Assembly: GCF_964340395.1 (NCBI RefSeq)
Contig: NC_135560.1
Span: 23,156,675-23,220,674, forward strand
Source: Glandiceps talaboti
Lineage: Eukaryota > Hemichordata > Enteropneusta > Spengelidae
Reading direction: 5' to 3'
Length of the DNA: 64,000 bases
Part shown: in pieces, positions 40,601 to 53,489 of the stretch
How the letters are laid out: each line of letters begins with the position of its first letter
Position numbering within the stretch: position 1 is the first letter of the stretch
The notes under the pieces: model-generated
The model's database searches: none
The model's input: the letters and a program-made list of their open reading frames with translations, nothing else
Told to the model about the DNA's origin: nothing
Position numbers and translations under genes: made by a program

Positions 40601-43600
40601 AATGCACTAAACCTTATAAATTGTGTATTCCCTAATTACGGTCATTCACATCTTCTGCTTGATACTGTGACAAACACCTTGTGGCTATAGCACACAGGTC
40701 ATCATCTCCCAAACCTGCCACTCCATTCACATCATCCCACCACTGCAGCGTATGAAGGATTCCTGTCACACCAAACAATCAGGCTCTATTCACATCAAAC
40801 AGCCAAGTGTGTGTACAAGTGACACTCTTTCTGTCTGACCACCATCTCATTTCAAAAACAAGACACTAACAGAAATCAGACTCTATTCACATCAAACAGC
40901 CAGGTATGTGTAGAAGTGACAATCTTTCCATCTAACCACCATCTCATTTCAAAAACAAGACACAAACAGAAATCAAAGTCCATTCACACTGAAGAATCAG
41001 ACTTGTGTAACAAGTGACAATCTTGCCTTCAACATGTATACTTACCATCACATTTTAAAAACACAATACAAAGAGAAATACAGAAATTGTTGAAGATGCT
41101 TTTTAAAAAGGTCAATAAACTTGACTGATCATAGTTAACTTTATCCTTGAAATTGGTGACAATTAGCTATGAACAAAACAACAAAATAAATGATTACAAC
41201 ATAATACACAAGGACAACTTTCATAGAAATGTTGGCATCATAAACAGTGAGTTGTCTACTTTAGAATCGCAATTGTGAAGTCCATAAATTCTTAACCTCC
41301 AGCATTCTATAGTTCACAATCTTGCAAACCTTGAAGTCAAGCCAGATGCTTTATTACATGTATTATTCAACCTTTGGTAAAGCCTTCATCAAATTATGAT
41401 AATAAAATAAAAATCATTCAATCAATCAATCAAACAAACAATCAATATTTCCTTATTCACGTTCATTGATTTTTTTATTGAATATGCTTTCTACGACACA
41501 TTTTTGCAATATATCAATAATATATTTCAGACTTATTTAATATGATTAAAGTTGTTGACATTTTTCCTATTGGTGGATTGTTGTTTTTGTTTCAGCAAAG
41601 TGTTACCATTTTTAATATTTTTAACATTTTTATTTCATTTTATTGTATTTTCTTTGAGTTGTTTCATCAACACAGCCGGTAAAAAGTCAAATTTTTAAAA
41701 TTGTTATCTTTCCCATTTTTATGCACAAATTATGTTTGTGCAGGTACATAATTTAATATAAAAATAATAATCTTTATTCATCCAAATAAATTCGTAAATT
41801 TGTTGAATGGTCGCCACAGGAGCAGTGCCCTAGTGTTGAAGAAGCAGGAAGAAACTGAAGTACCTAGGGAAAACCTGCGTTGTTCGACAGCCCTGGGGTC
41901 AAACTGAGTATCACTTGTCTTACATACATGTACAGATACTGTTTGTATATTGTAATTACATTATTCCCCAAGAAAATACCCACGACATGAGCAAGTGGTG
42001 TGGGTCATGCACAACACCCCAAATACCACTGTGCACAGCCTTCAAGTAATGTACTGTACATATAAACAAGCCCTGGTTAAAAAATGCAAGAAAATCGACT
42101 TCGACATTTCGACTATTTATATAGGACAATTTTAGGTGCTTTGGTATCATTGAGGTATCATATCCTATTTAACAAAATTGACATATTATTTTGTCATTAC
42201 AATATATATACTTACTATTATGATGTGATATGTCAATAACATGTTTACCACAGACATGTACATATATAACAACATTGCAGCACACAACGACCGTAAAGGC
42301 ACGCAGTCATGCTTGAAAATCTCACTAATAAATTTCCCAAGTCAAATATCACTCATGCATGGAGCCAACCTGTTTCTTACACAAATTACTTTGTGTATAG
42401 CTCCCCATGGTTAATTCAATATTGATTTTTTTTTCATAATTCACCTCGGCCAGTAGTATGAAACTCATGCATGATATATCAAACAAGATCAAGGTTATTT
42501 GACGACATTAAACAGTTTTTCCTCTCTGTGCTTTTAAAAGTGTGTTTGTAAAGAAACAAAGAAAGGAATGAGCTTGTCATTTGTAAATGATCAGTATTAG
42601 ACAACTTACATCTGACATAAAAATAGTCTACCACTCTAACATTCATAAACATATTTTTTACAAATGAAACCATTCACCACATAATTGTCATTAGCTGATA
42701 ATACTGTGCAAGAATTCTATTCATACTGCATTGTAATTGAATACAAAGACATTCTGACTTTAAAGTCTGATACAGTATGATGTTGCCAGTTAATTAATTA
42801 ATGCATCAATATACATGTACGTGACACCGACGGTCCTGACAACAGAAAAATAAGATCCAACATAATCTATCCATATAAAACCTATACCATACTTTTAGGT
42901 TATGATTGTCATGTGTTTATGACATTCTCAGACAAGTTATTACTATAATCTATTAATCACGTACAAGAAAGCATTTCTACAAGTATATGTACAATGTACT
43001 CAAAACTATATACATCATGTATTATTACATATGCACCGAAGTTTATACTTGCACTGTAGCATGATGATATGCAAATGATATGTAAATGAGAGCACAACCA
43101 TTCATTGTACATGTAAGTGCACAATAAGAAATGTTCTGAGTAAACATATGTAATGATAACAGAACCCATTCTGTATGAGTGCCAGTGGGAATATTTAGGG
43201 GTATTTGCAGGGGTGCTTGCAGTGTTTTCTGCTGCACTGACTACACTCGTGTAAAGTATGTCACAGAGGACACTGCAAGCACTGGTGCAAATACCCTGAT
43301 ACCTGAGCATGTCACACTTGCACTCACACGTCATGAGGTTCTCTCATCATTAATTAAAGTCAATTTCCTCCCCCACATGGGGGAGGGGGGGGGGGGTGTC
43401 ACCGACTGTCCTTCTTTCCATGTGGCAATCACATTCCTCCATTTCTGCCTGTTCCCATGCATAGTCATTGATGATTAATCCAATCTGTTTACAGTGTAGT
43501 TCTGTCATAGCTTAACGCTACAAGTAGAAATGTATGATAGTGTTTTGACAATTCATATTATTACATCCTATACGACAGACATGCCATCTTTACAATGTTT

Positions 43601-46600
43601 GATAAACATGTCACATTGTGTTAACCGTCTGTTGACAGCATGAATTGTAGTACATTGTATATATACTGTACTGCATAATATGCATTACATGTATACATGT
43701 AAAAAAGTTAACCCTTCACTCAGTTTGATCCGTCAGTCTGTGATGCATGCTCAGAGTCCTTTGGACACAGGAGCAGTATAGACATTCCTTCACTGCATAA
43801 TATTAATAACACTGCGACCAGTTACTTACATGTATCCAACATTTCCTACATAGTGAGGTTGAAACTAATATTTACAAATTTGTGACTGACAATCACAATA
43901 ATGAAATGAACACAAACCATGATGTATGTAGCCTAGACATACCAATTGTCCTATGAGAAAATTACAGTAAAAGACTGACATTTGACTGCAGATCTCTTAG
44001 TTTGGTTAGATACTTGTACCTGTATTGTGTCTATAGCATATACAAATATGTCTTATATTAGACAATCTAGTAGACATCCATTTGGACTCATTAAGCAATA
44101 GACAAAGGACTTCTAGTTGCTTTACAAACATAGAAGACAATGGGATGGTTACAATGGTGATACTAGTACTTTGCATTTATTTTGTGTTCTGCGACTGAAA
44201 ATTTGGTGATAATGTGTGATTTAACTGTCATTTATGTTTAATATGTAATTGTCTTGTGATGGGTTTACTTGGTCAAGTTACAGAGTATATTACAGATTAT
44301 CAATTTTTGCCATCATTTCTGGTAAAATCGACTGAATTCATCACATTTGTCAAGAAATTGAATTGAAAGAGAACACAAGACGAAAAATCGACCTATCGAT
44401 CTGACTTGTGAAACTGGGATTTATCATAGACAATGCCTATTTTAAAATGTGATGTTAATCCAACCCACATCATTTCAAAAGTTTCCTGTCCCTCTCTCTT
44501 TCCAACATCTATGTTCAAACATAATTTATGAAAAATCATGGCATCAGCTGCAATTTGGAACATTTTGACTCATATTTTGTCGGCCCCATAGAACTAGTGA
44601 CAAACATGTAGACCTAGTTTGCCATGACGTAGAACGACCAGGGTATATAAATCCATACTTTCAATTCAAAACTAATAATTTGGCTTGTGTATGGTATATA
44701 TATAGTAAAGCTGACTAGCAGCAGACTAAGCATTTCATTCCAAATCTTAAACCTCAATATACTGAAGTTAAGAAGTTGATCTCTGTGGTCGTCTGAACTT
44801 TGCAAATGTCAATTGCTATATGCATCACTGTGTCAGTACATGTTTGAAATACATTGGTGATGAGGAGACTGCTGTACTGTTACCTAGCTACAACTGCTTT
44901 CTTGTCACCTAGCAACAACTAACTAGGTTTTGGAATTCCTTTCTCTTCATACAATACAATGGTGATACAAAAACTTGCAACTGTTGAGCACAGACAAGGA
45001 AGTGTGTTGAGTCATGTCTGAATCCAACATACATCTACAAGAGAATTGAATAGCATGTCTGCCCCAACTAACACCCCCTCCCCATACTAATTTCCTTTAG
45101 ATTCTCAACACATAAGTCACTCAGTTGATAAAAGACAGACCCTATACATACATACATGTACCTAACCTTACAGTACTTTTAGCAAACAAGCACAAGAATC
45201 AACCCTTGTAGCTGAGCCTCAGTATAATTTTAATACAGTAGAGTACTTACTTCATGAATGTAAATTGTACACAATCTTTTAATATTCAAGCGTGACATGT
45301 TTGTAGCAATTTCATCATTTATTACATGCATACTGATTAAATACATGGCTCCATAAATGATTACTCATTAGTTTGATGTATAGCCAGTTTGTAATTTTAA
45401 TGAAAACTAATGAGTACTATCCTGTATTTAAAGAAAACCACATGTACATGTATTACATCTCTGTATGACTACTGTATTGATATTCACACTGTACTTGTCC
45501 CACTTCATTAATCGCATCTTGTACGCCTACAACTCAGAAGAGGGTGGAAATTCATGACACCTTTCAATGACTATGAAATAAATGTACCACTCTGGCACTC
45601 ATTCATCCTAGGGAATGAAGTTTGTTTGACATAATCTTCTCCACAAACAGTTTATAGGGTTGGGCCGTATCCTACAACAGTTCAGTAAAACAACTTTTTT
45701 TTTATTTCATCATTTATGATCAGATCATATCATGGTTAGATTAGACAGTGAAATACTGTCATTTTGGAACAATAAATTATAAACAAGTTTAACATTGTAA
45801 GTGAATCAAAACATCACACTCATTTCTAGTTTAACAAACCATTCAAAAGTGACAAAAATATTTCACTGTCTTACCAATTCTTGAAACCAAAATATTTTCC
45901 AAAACTTGTATCTTGATTGTTACGTCAAGTTTTTCATTGATTCATTCAGACAAACTTCTCTGAAAAGTGCAAATATGATACATTGTTACTGCCCCATGAG
46001 CAAAGTCCAAGGTTTTATTCATCTAGTAGAATCCTTAAAAGTGTTATTCAACAATACAATTTGACAGTAAAATGCCATGTATGGCGTGTGACTTTGGCAT
46101 GGAATCAGAATCGACTAGAATAAACTTTTGTTTTATTTGTCTCACAGCCACAGATTATTTTATGTACATGGAAGTTATCACCACAATGGCAATATACATT
46201 TAGTGTTAATCATTTATACAACAAACCAATACATACATTATTGTACACTTAACTGTAAAGATCTTCAGAAACTGCCTACAAAGCTGACAGAAATGTGTAG
46301 CTGTGATTACTCCCTCACTGACAGCCTCACCGTCTTCAGATAAAGAGACTAGTAAGTTTTAGACCCAGGACTAGACCAATCTGCAGTCTATTTACTTCTA
46401 AATATTGTGTAGCTAGTAATTACTGCAATTGCCCTGACTTGACCTTTTAGATTGGCAAGCAAACCTGATTCTATTAGCCATGCAAGGCTAATTCCCAGAC
46501 AATCCTGGGATTTCAATATGTCTAGCATACATGTAGTCAGACTACAATATTGAGACACATTCACTGACGTGACAGGCATCAAAACCAAACATTCTCAACT

Positions 46601-49600
46601 TCTTAGATGAAATGTAAAATATGAACAATGACATTTTTAGTAAGTTATCAAAACATGGAAATGTGAGGATACTGAAATTTCAAATCAAACTATTCCTGGT
46701 AGTGTAATGGAACGTTTAATACTTCATACCTTTAATTCATGGCAAGGTTACATTTCTTTAGAAACATGTCTTTTTATGAGAATTGGAAAGATTGATGTAA
46801 ATGTACACAGGTGTAATTATTTGTATATTTCATCATACTGTTACTTTTCTTTACTCATTATGATTGTCCTCTTTCCATTTTTTACGTTTCTTTAGATTAT
46901 TTAATTTCATAGTGACAAATAAGCCGGATGGGTTGGGTGATGTATTAAATTTCAGTTCTTTTTATTGTCAATTTGTTAATCTTTATCACGTGTCACTACA
47001 ATAGACAACTCCTACTACAACTACTACTGTACATGCACACAAAGGTCATTTTATGCCGAACATTGTCATTAATTAAAAGTCCACTCTATACACCACTTCA
47101 CTCCATTCAAACTTAATAGCCAACAGAGCCAATGTGAACTTTCATGATGACAGGTTTCCAACCAACAACTACAAATTATACATTCACATGTACATGTACA
47201 TTACAAAATTCTGAGTCCTCTTCTGAAAAAATCTACGGTGAGCAGTGTCTGCAATATATAAATTCTTCAAATTTGAAAAGCTTAATTTACAAAATGAGCA
47301 CATATATGTATGTATTTCTAGTTTCTTCCTATTCTGGGTGATCATTTGTCCTGCATTGATAGATAGCACCAATAGCAACATAACAACCTATCCTGACCTG
47401 GTTTCATTAATAAGTTTGTATACCTGAACCACCAGTCTTTATACAGGTGATAAAAAAAACTCTGTTGTGATGTTGAACAATACATGTAAACACTGCAATG
47501 CAAAGAATTCTGTACATGCTGTGCAGTGTGTAAATATAAAAGGTGATGGCATAAAGTATGTTCATTGTACCAGTACTCTTATACTAAGTTATAGTACTTA
47601 TAGTACATTATATATTCAAGCAGATTATATTGAAATGGCTCTGTGATAAACATTTATACTGATTTCACTCTTACATTTTGAGTATCAATATATGCCAATT
47701 TGATGCTCCAATTTCTTGTGACACACCATACTTTTAAGTGTTTCTTATCCTTTACTTAATTAATGTGGCAACTGACAGGAAAACCCATTTTTATCATTTT
47801 GACACACAGTAAAACTGTTCATCTAATTTTTATTAGAAGGCATACTCATGAATACTACATTATTGTGGTGCTTTCCTTGTCATCGAATCATCTCTCTTAC
47901 TATCAGTGGCATTGATTCTCAACATCTCTCTTTACTATTCATGGCATAGAATCTCAAAATATCTCTTTATGTCGGTTCAATGAGGTCCTGAGATGTAATT
48001 TCAAATGATTCGATACCCACAGGTACATGTAGAGCTAAACTAGTATTACACGATGTACAGTTCAATAATAAGTCCAACTTAAATACACTATTTTGATCCA
48101 ATTTCAGGTAAATACATTGTACACGTACTCGTAGAAGTCATTAATACCATGAAATGAATATAAAAATCAGCCTACTACAGTGTTATGACAGACTTTATGC
48201 ATTATAACAGCTTCTCTATGATTTTGATATCATAATTCATGACAATTTCTAGGTAATAATAGTGAAGTTACCTTATTGGAATCTACATCTACTTTTTGAA
48301 GCTTCAAAAACTAGATTGCAATAAAATAACTTCATATTTCTACTGTATATTAAAATGGAGTCAAGTATTAATTTCGATTCTACAATTTCTAGGTACACCT
48401 AAGAATAATGTCACCAATCTTTCATTATAGTTTTCCTCAGTGCAAGGCAAGTGATGATTAAAATATGTACATGTATTGGAACTTTCATACCAATCAAATC
48501 TTAAAATAATGCAGGAAAACATTCAGATTTAGACAAGGTCCTCGTAAAGCAAGGAGTACAATACACATTGTGACTACTGTAATATCTGAAGGTGGTAGGC
48601 AAGGGATTTGAACTGTTTTAAGATTCTCTTGAGCTTTACTGTCCCTGACACTCCATTGGCAATCAGGTCACGGAGGTAAACAGGCTATTCACGATCTACT
48701 TTATGATACATACTTGCTGTGTACATATATGTACTTCAAACCTTAGGGAATTTCCAAACCTTGATGCAATCAATAATGCTGCAAATTAACATGTCCTGAC
48801 ATTGGTTATATATATAATAATACATTGCAATCACATCTTGGAAAGTATGTAATGTAAAATGAACAGTCCACAATGTCTCAGCAATTGTCATTTTGTTTTT
48901 AGCTTGTATAGATTCTAAATATGGATTTATTTTGACATCAAATTATGGGTACGCAATAGGCCTAGGAATTATAATGAAAACAATTGTTATGTGTACATGC
49001 ATAATATTCTACCACTAGTTTCAAAGTTCAAAAAATGAATACTGCAGTAAAATTCTGAACCAAAAATAGTGATTCCTTTGGATTCTAACTTGTTATTTTC
49101 ACTGTATACTTGATGTACAAACAAAATAGACTATTTGTATCCATACTTGAAGATGTATTTCTAATGTTTACATATCATCACTGATTTCGCATAAAACAGC
49201 GACTAAACATGTATAATTAGTGTATCTTAAAGCCGATTTGACGTAACACTGACACACACAATTTCTAGCAATACACTAAGATTTGGTATTCAATCAATGG
49301 TTATTGTTTACATTCCACGTTACTCTCACTTTGAGGTGAGTGCAAACAGTCTAGTAACTGAAGTATATGTGCTATACTCATCTTCATCATAATATACAGT
49401 CAAATGGCTTTCTTTAGCATAGCATTCCCTTCTTGCCACTGACAGTGACAGTGGAGGTTTAATGCTATAGAGGTGATATAAACATGATGATGTTATTGCA
49501 TTCTCACATGACGTACTTTAAGACTTGAGGTTGAGTTTGTAGTAAACTGAATGAAGTACTATTATAACTAATTACAACTACCTGTCAGTGTGTGTTGGAT

Positions 49601-52600
49601 TACTACTGACATGTGTGGTTCACCCTTTCTCCAGCAGGAGATTTACACATAGCTAGATTTCCAGTAGAATTTGTGTGTTTGACTATACAATGTGTATGTG
49701 GAGAGAGAAGAGATCGTAGAAAATGACTACATGTATAACAAGACCAGTGGAAACAATGCTGAATCTTTCAGGCCTATTCACAGCTACATGTATGTACACG
49801 TAATATACTTCACAGAGTTTAGAATAATCTACACTTGCACTCTTTTGACTTGCATTTTTTTTATCTAACTTTATCAACAGCTAAATTTTTCAAATGACAA
49901 GATAAAATAAACTCTTTCATATAATTTGAGAAATAGATAATATTTGTAATATCATTCTCATGAATGTTATCTCTTGTTACTACTAGTATGAATTGACTTG
50001 ACAAAAGTTTGTCCTTTTCACAGAAAGCTGATATAACGTATCAGGTTTTGCTTTATATGATTACAGGTCCCTCAAGACTGTATATGTATAAGTTTGCATC
50101 AATGGGGATTGTACACTGTTGATATTCAATCACATACATGTAGTGTCATATGACTTGTCTCACTGCTGCCTTATCACTGACATTTGGTGGTTTCACTTTC
50201 ATGTTAAAATTAATCCTCTTTCTCCCCAGGGAGTATTTGTTTGTACACAACTCAGTAAAAATTGTGAGAAAGAGGATTAATACAAATGTCCATCCCAGTA
50301 CAATAATACAAACTCTGGGTTTTACGTTATATAAAGTTAGCCCTGGCTTCATGTTTTGATGTCAAACAGCATTAAAATAATATGAAATATGGAAAGGTGA
50401 CACTGCAATTATTTAGTATTAATTTCTAGTAGATGTTATAATTTCTTTGTTAGAATTCCATAACATCACTCAGTTTGTCAATTCAGTTACTAATGGATTT
50501 GCATGGTGGAACATACCAATGTATGAAATCATGAGTGAAACTGTTGCCATTCAAAAACAACAGCAAGTCCAGTAGGATAGATTATAATTACTCAGTTATT
50601 AACTTCATACCTGGATGATTGAGAACATTCATAGACATGATTGATGTTGTTAAAATGCAGAAAATTCAAAGTTCTGTTATTGTAATCTCCATAAGAACTG
50701 ACATACAAGTGCTGAAGTACAATTGAATGTATGTTGTACCTGAAGATTTTAATAATATGACAGAATAATTTTAGAATATCTTTAGGACTGAGTGCAGGAA
50801 ATATGTCCTTTACGAATCCTATATCAGTGTACTACTATATTCATTAATTAATACACAAGAATAATTATATTTACAAACAACACATTTGTGTTCAATTTGT
50901 CTGTGGCTTTCTCTATATTTTTTTCACTGTACTTCCTTTACAAACAAAAAGCTATCAATGATTGAAATAATTAATGGCTTCGAGTGCTTCCCCTTTACTC
51001 TGTTCAATATTCTGTGTACATCCATTAGATGGTGAAGCCATGTACAATATGTATTTGTTGTTAGTGCAGCTGTGTCAATGATACCATACAACATACATTG
51101 TATACAAATCTACAGATTTAGCCAGCTTTTTCTCTTGGAAGATACAAATATCAGACAATTTTGTTTTCATTGTAGAGGCTCCAATTTCTTAGATTACTTT
51201 CAACTATTTCCACTACCTCAAGCTGATATTAATTAATAACGGTAACTTGTAAACTGAGTTTCTTGCATGAAATTTGATAATCTTTTCTCACAGTGTAATG
51301 CAAATTTGTCTACACAAATATTGGCTTCAATCATTGGTGGAGGGATTATGCTTAAATGAGAAACCATTGTACTATAAATTACTTTAAAAATATGATATTT
51401 CTAAGGACAATCATATTTTTAATAAATCCAGTCAAATACAACATCATTTTTCACATAAACTTAAGTTTTTAAAAACAGATATTGACATTTTTGTCACCTA
51501 AATCACTGGACTAATTACAGAATATCTCAGAGTGGCGACTGGGTGATATACCCATAGGATTCAGGATCATTAAACAATGAAATCACTATGAATAAATCAT
51601 AACAATTCAATTTAAAAATCTAAAAATCTTTTTCAAAATTGAAGATACTAAATCAATATTAAAATCTAACAAACTGACTTTGAACCATCTGAAATTATCT
51701 TATCATACAATACTATTTTGCTCAATAAACTCAGTAATATTAGTAATAGGTAATATTATTAATCAAAGAATCAAAGATTTAGAATTCTATCATGGACGTT
51801 TCTTTCCAATTATCAAACTACATTTTTTAAAATTACTATATGAGATGGAAATTTGGGTGAACAAAGCTAAGTTACATCAATCATGATTGAAAACAGTATA
51901 CAATATAAATGTACATTAACATGTTTTCTGAGTTTTCTGACATATTGTTCATATCTGTGAAGAAACCTTTTGGTTAAATTAATACTTCTAAAACTGCTCA
52001 GAAATCTTATGCTCAGATTTTAGAAAGTTAACTGGTTTTAATTACTCAATTGTACAAAGTAATAGTTTAATTTTTGTCAGTTTGTCTATTTGTACTTTGA
52101 TGAATTTTAAGGTAAAAAAGACTCCGTTTTTTAGACAGACTGTTTTTATTGTGTAATCCTATTGTTTCAATTATTGTGTTAAATATGATTTTGTCTCAGA
52201 AAGGGTCATGGGGTGTTTGGTGTAAGGAAATTTTTTAAGTTCCTATATTTTATATATTATTCTTTTCCTTACTTTTATCTAATTCTGTATATGGATATTT
52301 TTTGTCTGAAATAAACATAAATAAATAAATAAATTAATTAATTAATAAATAAATAAATAACCAAAACACATTGTTTCCTTGCTCTGGTATATCAATCCTG
52401 AACTGTGAGCATAAATACAGTAATGTACCAACTACAATGTACACTTCAGCTAATAAATCACTCGGCCTTCTACAATAACAACAGCTAAAGCAAGATGAGT
52501 AATTTAGTCTAGGTAAATTATTTACATGTATGCTATGAATTCAGAACTACTTCAAAAAAGTATGCATGTAATTTCTTTTTGTGTCAAACATTTCACTTTT

Positions 52601-53339
52601 CTGTGACATGCAACATATAATCAATACGACTAACTGCACTAATCTACCTGCAATGTAGTTACATTACCCTGTATTATATATATACGGACAATAAGAAGGT
52701 AAAATCCAATCCATTTTAGTTGTCCACATGTATTATCAGGGTTTTAAAATCTATGAAAAGTTTACACGATTTTCCCTCCCTCTATTAGCACAGTTTTAAA
52801 CAAACACTTAGCAAAAAACAAATAGCACTGGTCCTACAAAGGAAAGTTATTATAATTCTAAATTCAGTAGCAAATTGTTGAGTTAATGCCACAGTTTTTA
52901 CAACTTTAGCAATTACTTGTACAAGTTACTTCAATAATCTACATCTATAAATTTCTATCTTACAAAATACACAACAAAATCTAAATATGATTATGTTAGA
53001 AAGTATGTGCATTTCTACAAACTAGGGTATATTATTTATCGATGAACTTTGTAATTTAACTGATTAAGTACAATGTTTACAGCGTTTCCTGCTTTTGAAA
53101 GTTTACTTCAACAAAATTTATTTCAATAACTAAACAAAAGCTGTAAGTAACCCTTCACCACACTTTTAGTTGACATACATTGTCAAAATACCAGTTGTAG
53201 TACCCATTGGTATGGAGAGTTTTACAGAGGCTGTGGGTCATAAAGTGTGATATGTGAGGCCTGGGTAATAAAATTAAAACACAATACATGCTATTGGTTG
53301 GCATTTGCCATTCTACATCACAAAGGACTCAATCAATGT

Positions 53340-53427
<88 letters not shown>

Positions 53428-53455
53428 TACATACATACATACATACATACATACA

Positions 53456-53489
<34 letters not shown>

